NCBI GenBank assembly: GCA_046328995.1
Contig: JAXLVN010000003.1
Location: 310,001-374,000 of the forward strand
DNA from: JADJXV01 sp046328995
GTDB lineage: Bacteria; Bacteroidota; Ignavibacteria; Kapaibacteriales; UBA961
DNA length: 64,000 nt
Direction: 5' to 3'
The notes under the pieces are model-generated. The model was not told where the DNA came from and ran no database searches. It saw nothing but the letters and a program-made list of their open reading frames with translations. A program made the position numbers and the translations under genes. Of this stretch, positions 28,795 through 35,923 are shown piece after piece. Numbering within the stretch: position 1 is the first letter of the stretch; each line of letters opens with the position of its first letter.

Positions 28795-29412
28795 ATGAGC
28801 AAATACGAAGATGGCATAATATGCCCTGAACAATTCGCAAAAGAACCAAAGAAAATTCTCTTCATCGCAAAAGAACCTAATTCGAGTAAAGAAGACAATT
28901 CAAAAGATTCCTCTTTTATTGAAGTATGGAGCAGCGAAATACCATCCTATCCCTTCTCTCATAGAGTCGCAGAACTTGCTTATGGATTGCTGCATGGATT
29001 CGGAAAACATGATGACATTACTGTCGAAAAAGATAGTAAACAATACGAGCGAAAAGGGCAGCTTCAATTAGAAACCTTGCGAAGGATTGCCTTTATTAAT
29101 GTCAAAAAAACTGGAGGACTTCAAACTTCAAAAGATACAGCACTTCTTAAACACATTAGAGAAAACAAAGAAACAATTCTCTCACAAATTGATCAAATTG
29201 CTCCAACTCATATTGTTTTCTTCTTCTCGAATGTAAATCTTGCGCATGAGATAGTCGGTGATGGCGTTTTACAACCAACGGGATATGGTTGTTATGCAGG
29301 AATTTGGGGAGATAGAAAAGTAATAACATGCTATCATCCATCTGTACCAATTGGCTCTTCCGCTGTTTATGCACTAATGAAAGCAAACGCAGAAGCATGC
29401 AATTTTATATAG
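28795..29412 (+). CDS. Uracil-DNA glycosylase-like superfamily protein
   Basis: 205 residues. Order of motifs fits the UDG fold: KKILFIAKEPNS near residues 19-30 (the water-activating loop position), AFINVKKTGG near 100, a strand HIVFFFSNVN near 140 and CYHPSVP at 179-185, with His181 in the HPS motif. Proteins of this type in accessory regions are annotated as UDG-like and some act in base repair, others have unknown targets. The first motif has Glu-Pro-Asn in place of the usual Gly-Asp-Pro, so catalytic activity on uracil is uncertain. It is a single gene with no close neighbour. Confidence 0.6.
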   Translation: MSKYEDGIICPEQFAKEPKKILFIAKEPNSSKEDNSKDSSFIEVWSSEIPSYPFSHRVAELAYGLLHGFGKHDDITVEKDSKQYERKGQLQLETLRRIAFINVKKTGGLQTSKDTALLKHIRENKETILSQIDQIAPTHIVFFFSNVNLAHEIVGDGVLQPTGYGCYAGIWGDRKVITCYHPSVPIGSSAVYALMKANAEACNFI

Positions 29413-29942
29413 TAGCAAGGCTTCGTGTTATATCAAATGATTGTAATGTCCGGGGTGCTGTTACTAAAGCCCTTAATTATCTGCATAAAAAAACTGTCAT
29501 CATCTGAAAAGAACGGAACAAAGCTCTTAGTAAACCCAAACTACCTTCCCCCAAGTCCTCATCGAGGATCTGGGGATATTTATGTAGAGTCAGTAACGTA
29601 CTACTGACACACAGTTGGCATTGCCGAGTGATATGTTTGTTATAATGTAATGAATGAAGAGATGATTTCCTGAAAAATCATGGGTATAGTGGCTGAGTTG
29701 GTCAGATTATTGAGGGGTTGTATATATTCTGGGGTAAGGATAGCTCCTAAAGCTGTTTAGACATGCGCATAATTCATATAAAGGAAAGAAAAGTCTGGAA
29801 AAATTCATTGCGTTTCTATATTTTTGTGGCAGAAGTTGGTCATTGTAAATTATAGACTTTCACACCAATATTACTCTCTGATACTCTCATGAAACACACC
29901 AAATTGCCGATTGTACCCATCAATTTACTTTATACTACGACA
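29413..29942. other. Gene-free region before the toxin-antitoxin-like pair
   Basis: About 530 AT-rich bases with no supported gene, tRNA or repeat. The promoter of the downstream pair should lie near the end. Confidence 0.35.
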
Positions 29943-30872
29943 ATGAATTACGATATAAAAATAGTTGGAGAAGAAGAAGACAACGGTCTCATGGAGTTTG
30001 ATCGTTTGAATTTGTTGACTGCGTCAACAAAAGAAATTGCGACAATGGCGTTGATGCTACGTCTGCATGGATTTAGTGAAATCACGCCCGACAAACAAAT
30101 AAAAAAAGCATTGGAGCTTAAATTACGAAGCATTGTGGGTGATGAAGAAAAGGGAACATTGCTGACGATTGATTGCCGTCAGTTTGCCAGTACTATCATT
30201 GGGTTGCAATATGAAATCTTCAAGCCAAAGGACGAGGTATTGCAAATGACACCCATGTCATTAGTCATAGATACTTTTCGAGCGGCATTAAGCGAGGAAA
30301 AAGAGGATGCCGATATAGACAAGCCCTTGTTAAAATCATTAATGAAGTTTAAAAGAAATTTTACAGGGAATAATCAAGTTATGTATTTGTCGAATAGAGG
30401 AAGTATTCCCGAGGTACGATTAACGAAAGCAGATTTTAATACAATCAGTGATTTGGAAGAAAGTATTCCCGAACCCAGAAAAGTAATCGTGAACGGGCAG
30501 CTTGATGAAATGAAAGTATCGAAAGGCAAATTAGGATTACAAACAGCACAAGGAATTGTGCATGTATTTTCTAATGACAGTGATCTCATTCAGCGTATGG
30601 TGGAATTTATGGGGAAAGAAGTTACGATAACAGGAAAAGCACATTATAAACCGAACGGACGATTAAGTTTTATTGACATACAAGAATTTAGAAGTCCGAA
30701 TGTAAATGACAGGTTGTTTTCTAAGAGTCCGAATGCGATGACAGCGCGTCAGCAGTTGTTATTCCAAGCCAAGCAAGGAAAAAAACTAAATCCTCTTTCT
30801 GAAATTGTCGGTATGTGGCCGGGAGATGAAACGGACGAAGAATTTGCCGAATTACTCCAAGGGCTTAAGTAA
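29943..30872 (+). CDS. OB-fold-like partner of a PIN-domain toxin (possible antitoxin)
   Basis: About 309 residues from the ATG at 29943 (MNYDIKIVGEEED); an in-frame ATG at 29889 adds 18 residues. The first 180 residues are helical and charged, with no known DNA-binding motif visible. Residues about 195-270 (KVIVNGQLDEM ... EVTITGKAHYKPNGRLSFID) form a run of beta strands with an OB-fold feel. Its stop codon overlaps the start of the PIN-domain gene (TAATG), the usual layout of a toxin-antitoxin operon. It is several times longer than a normal VapB antitoxin. No family recognised; the antitoxin role rests on context only. Confidence 0.6.
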   Translation: MNYDIKIVGEEEDNGLMEFDRLNLLTASTKEIATMALMLRLHGFSEITPDKQIKKALELKLRSIVGDEEKGTLLTIDCRQFASTIIGLQYEIFKPKDEVLQMTPMSLVIDTFRAALSEEKEDADIDKPLLKSLMKFKRNFTGNNQVMYLSNRGSIPEVRLTKADFNTISDLEESIPEPRKVIVNGQLDEMKVSKGKLGLQTAQGIVHVFSNDSDLIQRMVEFMGKEVTITGKAHYKPNGRLSFIDIQEFRSPNVNDRLFSKSPNAMTARQQLLFQAKQGKKLNPLSEIVGMWPGDETDEEFAELLQGLK

Positions 30873-31330
30873 TGAAGTACCTAGTAATTGACACCTGCAT
30901 AGTTTTACATATCCTGAGAGGGAAACAACAAGGATTAAAATGTATCGAAGCAATCAATCAATATGATAGTAATGTAGCAATCATAGTATCTGTTGTTACG
31001 AAAGCTGAATTAGAAGCATTGAAAATTAAACGTGGATGGGGAGAGCCACGGTGTAAAGCTCTGCGATCATTTCTTGAAAAAGTAATTTACGTGGATATTT
31101 CAAATACCGACGATCTGTTAATCGATTCTTATAGCAGAATAGATGCATACTCACAAAGAATACTACCTGATAATAATGGAGTTATGCTAAAGGGCTCAGC
31201 AAAAAAAATGGGCAAAAACGACGTATGGACAGCTGCGACAGCCCTCGCTTTGGATGTTCCATTAATGACAGCTGATAATGATTTTGATCACTTAGATAAT
31301 ACTCTTATGAGCGTCATTATAATTCAATAG
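30872..31330 (+). CDS. PIN-domain ribonuclease, VapC-like toxin
   Basis: 152 residues covering a whole PIN domain. Acidic active-site residues are visible in order: Asp7 (VIDTCIVLH), a Glu in TKAELEALK, Asp in GKNDVWTAATA and Asp in TADNDFDHL. VapC-type toxins cleave tRNA or rRNA and are held in check by a co-transcribed antitoxin. The gene overlaps the upstream frame by one base, so translational coupling is likely. The partner is not a typical small VapB, which makes this pair unusual. No terminator is clear after it. Confidence 0.85.
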   Translation: MKYLVIDTCIVLHILRGKQQGLKCIEAINQYDSNVAIIVSVVTKAELEALKIKRGWGEPRCKALRSFLEKVIYVDISNTDDLLIDSYSRIDAYSQRILPDNNGVMLKGSAKKMGKNDVWTAATALALDVPLMTADNDFDHLDNTLMSVIIIQ

Positions 31331-31486
31331 CTTGGGTGTGAAGATTCTTTCGGGATTTGGTTACAATAGCAAGTAAATTAGCGCTGTTATAACACTTCAT
31401 GCAGACGTTTCATCGGTAAGTGTTTATTGTCAGTTGAAATAACAGACAGGACATAAACTATTTTATATATAACACGGACAAAGGTA

Positions 31487-32254
31487 ATGAAAGATAAAAT
31501 TGACGAGCTAGTAAAGCAGGGAATGGTATTCAATTTTCATAATAACTGTACACATAACCAATATGGTGTATATAGTAAGCCATCGGTCGAATTGCTTGCT
31601 TGGATTGCGACTATAGAAGACTTTATCATTCAAAACTTCGGTGAAAATAGTTCCTCTTATAGGTTGTTTAAAAAATTTGACGATCGACGAATTAATGGTA
31701 ATGAACAACAAGATTTTGAAAAGGAACATACAAGGCTAATTGCAGCTCTAAAGTCTTGTTATACGACTACTCCAAAACAAAAAGAAAAGCCAATTACACA
31801 TGGCGACTTAATCAAATTAATTTTTGAAAAATTCCACTCTGTAGTGATACAATTGAGGAAACGTTATAACTCAAGGGATACCTTAGACGTTCAAGATGAA
31901 TATGATGTTCAAGACTTACTTCATTGTTTACTTAAAATCCACTTCAATGATATTAGAAAGGAAGAGTGGACTCCCAGCTATGCCGGAGGATCTTCTAGAA
32001 TGGATTTTTTACTGAAGGAGGAACAATTAGTAATAGAAGTGAAAATGACTAGACAAGGCTTAACCGACAAAGAACTTGGTAAGCAACTAATTGAAGACAA
32101 AGCTAAGTACAAAGCTCATCCTGATTGTAAAAGATTGATTTGTTTTACTTATGATCCTGAAGGAAGAATTACGAATCCCAAAGGAATACAAAATGACCTA
32201 AATCAAGAAGGTGAAGATTTCGTGGTAGATATTATTATTAAACCGGATATCTAA
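31487..32254 (+). CDS. DpnII/MboI-like PD-(D/E)XK nuclease domain protein
   Basis: 255 residues. The C-terminal domain (about 130-250) matches the DpnII/MboI-like nuclease family: EYDVQDLLHCLLKIHFNDI, EEWTPSYAGGSSRMDFLL and VIEVKMTR, giving Asp173, Glu184 and Lys186 as the catalytic triad. The end HPDCKRLICFTYDPEGRITN is also typical. The N-terminal 110 residues are helical and may bind a target or partner. It is the first of three genes in the same direction (gaps 64 and 91 bp). In other genomes this domain appears in restriction and anti-phage settings. Confidence 0.82.
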   Translation: MKDKIDELVKQGMVFNFHNNCTHNQYGVYSKPSVELLAWIATIEDFIIQNFGENSSSYRLFKKFDDRRINGNEQQDFEKEHTRLIAALKSCYTTTPKQKEKPITHGDLIKLIFEKFHSVVIQLRKRYNSRDTLDVQDEYDVQDLLHCLLKIHFNDIRKEEWTPSYAGGSSRMDFLLKEEQLVIEVKMTRQGLTDKELGKQLIEDKAKYKAHPDCKRLICFTYDPEGRITNPKGIQNDLNQEGEDFVVDIIIKPDI

Positions 32255-32318
32255 AATACAAAGACTTGGTTTAGTATAGTCAATGTCGAAAGTTAAGTTG
32301 TTTAAATGAAGCATAATT

Positions 32319-33086
32319 ATGAAAAAAAAAAGTAAATCATTAGCTCTTTTAAAAACAGGTGCAGATGCATTTGGAGCCGGAATTGGTGGGCTAATAGGCT
32401 TACTTGGTGGACCTGCTGGAGCAATCGGAGGTGGTGTAGCAGGTGTAATAATTAGTAGAATTTTGAGTGAGTTTGCCAATAGGGCTTTATCCGATAGAGA
32501 ACAAGCTAGAGTAGGTGCAGCGGCTGGTCTGACTATTTTGGGAGTACAAGATAAAATTAACAGCGGTCAAATATTGCGTCAAGACGGATTCTTTGAACCT
32601 GATCAAATTAATAGAAGCAAAGCAGATGAGCTATTCGAAGGAATTCTACTTAAATGTAAAAACGAATTTGAAGAAAAGAAAATTAAATATATTTCGAATA
32701 TTTATAAGAATGTTGCATTCGATAATACAGTTGATCCTAATAACGCCAATCAGATACTAAACTCAGTTCAACAATTTACTTATAGACAATTGTTAATATT
32801 ATCACTGGTTGGCCAAAACGTGAATAATCAATTTTCTTTAAGAACATATGATCTCAGAGGTAAATATGAAATGGTAATCACAGAAACGGAGTTTTTATTG
32901 CAAGATTTTATACTACTGGATAAACAAGGACTAATTTGCAGGAATGATAATTCTACAATGCTTGACACATCAGACGTTGCTCCTGGGATAATGAAGTTAA
33001 CTTTAATCGGTCTTGACTATTTTAAATTGTTAAACCTTGACACGGTACAACACAATGAATTTACTTTTTTAGAAAACATCAAGTAA
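32319..33086 (+). CDS. Glycine-zipper membrane protein with C-terminal helical domain
   Basis: 255 residues. Residues 18-47 form a glycine zipper (GAGIGGLIGLLGGPAGAIGG and on to VIISRIL), a feature of membrane-inserting or pore-like proteins. The rest is soluble and helical, with EEKKIKYISNIYKNVAF and FTYRQLLILSLVGQ, and a possible winged-helix-like end (LQDFILLDKQGLICR). No signal peptide. The family was not recognised with certainty. Between two nuclease-like genes, it is a candidate membrane effector of a defence cassette; this is an inference. Confidence 0.62.
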   Translation: MKKKSKSLALLKTGADAFGAGIGGLIGLLGGPAGAIGGGVAGVIISRILSEFANRALSDREQARVGAAAGLTILGVQDKINSGQILRQDGFFEPDQINRSKADELFEGILLKCKNEFEEKKIKYISNIYKNVAFDNTVDPNNANQILNSVQQFTYRQLLILSLVGQNVNNQFSLRTYDLRGKYEMVITETEFLLQDFILLDKQGLICRNDNSTMLDTSDVAPGIMKLTLIGLDYFKLLNLDTVQHNEFTFLENIK

Positions 33087-33177
33087 ACAAATTCACTCAA
33101 TAAATGCAGCTTTCGTATATAACGCGTTGAATTCAATTTTTTTATCTACTGAAGTCTAACACTATCAACCAAATACC

Positions 33178-34251
33178 ATGCTCTACGACGACTACGTACT
33201 AAAACTGACAAGCAAAATCATTAAAAAGTTCGATGACATTTCCACTGAGTATAATTTTGACTTAGGACCTGAATTTGAAATCGCTCTGTGTAAAATACTC
33301 AGAGATTTCTTACCAAATAAATATGGAATATGCAGGGGATTTGTTGTGAGTGCTTCCGGCGAAAAAGCGGGAGATGATATTATAATTTACGACAGGGATA
33401 GATTCCCTACATTGCGATTACTTGAACAGGATAATTTTGAAATAAAAGAGCAAATACCTATTGAAGCTGTATATGCTTATATAGAAGCGAAACATAGTTT
33501 GACGATTGAGGCATTTACAAAATCAATGTCTCAAATAATCGAAGCTAAAAAGCTTTGTAAAAAGAGAGATAAGCGAAAATTATATCAAACTGATCCTTAC
33601 TTTGATACAGATTTAAGACCTCCATATCAGATTGAACATTTACCGGATTATAGGAATCCGATATTTACAATGATATTTTCAAGATATGGTCTTAAAAACA
33701 CAAGTACTAATACCGAAGAAATCGACGAATTTTTAAGAGGTGAGCTTGATAAAATAAATACTCAGGAATCCGAGTTTTTTCCTGAGCTTATCGTTGCAGG
33801 AAATAACAATTTTATGAGTACAGCTTATAAGAAAGATGGTATAAACAAGCCAACACTATTTCATTTATTTGAAAGAGATAATTCTGGTTACCAAGTTGTA
33901 AAATCGGAGAGTATCGCATTTGGAATTGCATTCGCTCATTTAATTGCAGCAATAGACTGGATTAGACTTGGAAAAATGCCGTGGGAAAATATTATCAATG
34001 AAAGCAAACATTTTGATACTTCAAAGCTTGAAATACCAATTAATCAAAACAAGCCATTGGAAATTAACTTCACATCAAGTGATTTTAAAGATAAATCACT
34101 AACAGTTAAACATGACAAAGGATATAAACCTCAAGTCACCATATTAGATGAAAATGAAGAAATTGTTCTAACAGATATAAAAATAACAAATTATGAAGTT
34201 GTTGTCAGTGTTGGACACTCAGGATTCAATGGTAAACTACTAATAAGCTAA
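33178..34251 (+). CDS. DUF6602 family protein, nuclease-like
   Basis: 357 residues. The N-terminal half resembles DUF6602: ILRDFLPNKYGICRGFVVSA, then AGDDIIIYDRDRFPTL, then IPIEAVYAYIEAKHSL. Asp66/Asp67 and Glu103-x-Lys105 are placed as in PD-(D/E)XK nuclease-like domains, with Glu33 as a further candidate. The C-terminal 70 residues are beta-rich (KPQVTILDENEEIVLTDIKI). DUF6602 genes are often near restriction or defence genes. It closes the three-gene run and ends upstream of a convergent restriction-gene fragment. Confidence 0.72.
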   Translation: MLYDDYVLKLTSKIIKKFDDISTEYNFDLGPEFEIALCKILRDFLPNKYGICRGFVVSASGEKAGDDIIIYDRDRFPTLRLLEQDNFEIKEQIPIEAVYAYIEAKHSLTIEAFTKSMSQIIEAKKLCKKRDKRKLYQTDPYFDTDLRPPYQIEHLPDYRNPIFTMIFSRYGLKNTSTNTEEIDEFLRGELDKINTQESEFFPELIVAGNNNFMSTAYKKDGINKPTLFHLFERDNSGYQVVKSESIAFGIAFAHLIAAIDWIRLGKMPWENIINESKHFDTSKLEIPINQNKPLEINFTSSDFKDKSLTVKHDKGYKPQVTILDENEEIVLTDIKITNYEVVVSVGHSGFNGKLLIS

Positions 34252-34364
34252 AGAATTTAAGCCCTTTATAATTCGAGGTTTATTTTCTCTACCTCTAAAC
34301 ACTCTTCCAACACTCATGCTACAATAATATACCCAACAACATCAGCCTCAATTACCTCACGACA

Positions 34365-34394
34365 CAAAAAAAGGGGCAGAAAACATTCTGCCCC
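34365..34394 (-). terminator. Terminator of the restriction-gene fragment
   Basis: GGGGCAGAA (34373-34381) pairs perfectly with TTCTGCCCC (34386-34394); the minus strand then reads a T tract (plus A run at 34366-34372). Confidence 0.8.
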
Positions 34395-34424
34395 AAAATC
34401 AAAACCTACTCAACCTATTCCTAC

Positions 34425-34660
34425 TTAACCTTCCGAGTCTTCCCCTTCTTCTCGCTCACAAACATCCCGCCCACATACCGCTCATACAACTCAAACAAAA
34501 ACACCATGCGATTCGCCTCATTCACAAAGGGTTGCGCGCGGTAGGCATTGTCCACCGCTTTGCCCGGATTCATTGTGCGCTTTGACAAGTATTGGCGGCA
34601 TCGAAAGCGGGTCGTATAACTCCGCAAGCGAACTCCCCGGAAATGCAGCCCGCGCATTCT
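34425..34660 (-). pseudogene. Stranded 3' fragment of the type IIG restriction gene
   Basis: Almost identical to the 3' end of the intact gene at 35924: the residues KAVDNAYRAQPFVNEANR and onward to YERYVGGMFV are the same. A one-base insertion near 34564 shifts the upstream part out of frame. Similarity begins abruptly at GCGCAT (about 34656), next to a CTGAGAG hairpin, and the end codons differ (SEKKGKTRKVK against EERKKPKRKDKQG). It keeps a good terminator, while the intact gene runs straight into repeats. So this may be the displaced original 3' end. Confidence 0.85.
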
Positions 34661-34661
34661 T

Positions 34662-34693
34662 CTGAGAGTATCACTTCTTCGTGATGCTCTCAG
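34662..34693. repeat. CTGAGAG hairpin at the fragment junction
   Basis: One copy of the hairpin, stem CTGAGAG/CTCTCAG with inner ATCAC/GTGAT and loop TTCTTC. The sequence GCGCATTCTTCTGAGAG also precedes the hairpin at 35728, so the two sites flank the DUF3800 gene as direct repeats. Confidence 0.85.
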
Positions 34694-34856
34694 TGGTCAA
34701 AAGCAGGTTCCAGTCCGTTAGGTTGGTACAACCTGCCGGGACGTATTGAGTTTTATTTCTAACTATGTTGTATTTCTATCGCTTTTTGCTTATTTTTGTA
34801 TGGGCTTGCAATACATGAACGCCGACTCCATGTCGTCGATTGGATTCTTTTCAATC

Positions 34857-35666
34857 TTAGTGTATATGTGGGCTTATTTTATTTTGGGCAGTTAAGGGGT
34901 TCTTTTTACTGTCATAATGATTTTTCCAACCACTGATTTTATCAGTATCATACAAGTCAATCACCAACGATATTTTCTCTCGTACCAAATTGTAATATCT
35001 AATCTCTCCTCGCTCAAATACACGTTGCACTGCCCAACACAAATAATCTGCTAAATTGAGCAGCGGCTCACGGGTGGGTGAAAGTACTTCAAATAAAACA
35101 TTCGTTTTAATCTCTTGCGTATCTCTTCGCTCGCCAAATCTCTGTTTGGCTTTTAATAATGCTAAATTCAAATTTGTGTGTTTGGTGCTTTTACCACGTT
35201 CGGAAATGTTCAATACTAATTTGTCAAACCGCTGAAATTTGTTTTTCAGTAAATGGGAAAGTAAATCAGCATAAAAATACTCCTCTTTTCCTTTATGCCG
35301 GGTTTCAAATCGTTCTATACTTTTGCGCCCGACAACTGCTTCAAGAGAACAATCAATCGTGTTAATGAGATCGAAAAATTGTTTTCTGATTTCAGGCAAA
35401 TCATCTGTTGCATGCAGATAATATCCACCACGTGCTTTCTTCTTTATAACACTCGGTACATCATAAAAAGGGTCTGCAGCAATTTGATGTTGTAACGATA
35501 TGATTTTCTCACGGACAATTTTTAATGGCTCGGATATCTTTACCATTCCCAAAATGAATGAATGAGACACTCCCTCAGTACCGATGGCAGATTTCTTTCC
35601 ATTGAGGTAAAACGTTGAGTCGCCCGCTTCATCAATAAAACGATGATATTCTTTTAAATCTTTCAT
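34857..35666 (-). CDS. DUF3800 domain protein
   Basis: 269 residues. The N-terminal FIDEAGD (residues 10-16) is the DUF3800 hallmark, and SFILGMVKI and the later LNLADYLCWAVQRVFERG fit the fold. DUF3800 proteins have an RNase H-like predicted fold with acidic residues (Asp12, Glu13, Asp16 and Asp in NLADYL) and are common in mobile elements and restriction-modification loci. Biochemical function is not established. The gene lies between two direct copies of a hairpin repeat and between the intact restriction gene and its fragment, so it looks like inserted cargo. Confidence 0.85.
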   Translation of the reverse strand: MKDLKEYHRFIDEAGDSTFYLNGKKSAIGTEGVSHSFILGMVKISEPLKIVREKIISLQHQIAADPFYDVPSVIKKKARGGYYLHATDDLPEIRKQFFDLINTIDCSLEAVVGRKSIERFETRHKGKEEYFYADLLSHLLKNKFQRFDKLVLNISERGKSTKHTNLNLALLKAKQRFGERRDTQEIKTNVLFEVLSPTREPLLNLADYLCWAVQRVFERGEIRYYNLVREKISLVIDLYDTDKISGWKNHYDSKKNPLTAQNKISPHIH

Positions 35667-35727
35667 AGCTTCATGCTTTCATGGTTATAATTATGTGAAT
35701 CTAAATTGAAGGTGAATGCGCATTCTT

Positions 35728-35918
35728 CTGAGAGTATCACTTCTTCGTGATGCTCTCAGTGGTCAAGCGGAGAAGTCTGAGGGTATCACTTCCGAGTGAT
35801 GCTCTCAGTGGGCAAACGGAGAAGTCTGAGGGTATCACTTCCGAGTGATGCTCTCAGTGGGCAAGCTGGTTGGTCAAGCAGGAACACTGAGAGCATCACG
35901 AAGAAGTGATACTCTCAG
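35728..35918. repeat. Four CTGAGAG/CTGAGGG hairpins
   Basis: Hairpins at 35728-35759, 35777-35808, 35826-35857 and 35887-35918. The second and third are a near-exact repeat with their spacer (period 49 bp). The last abuts the stop codon of the restriction gene. Confidence 0.85.
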
Positions 35919-35923
35919 GAGGT

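Noticed and set aside
29640..29760. tRNA-like phrase GTGGCTGAGTTGGTCAGATT
   Set aside because: No acceptor stem, anticodon arm or CCA-side pairing could be completed.
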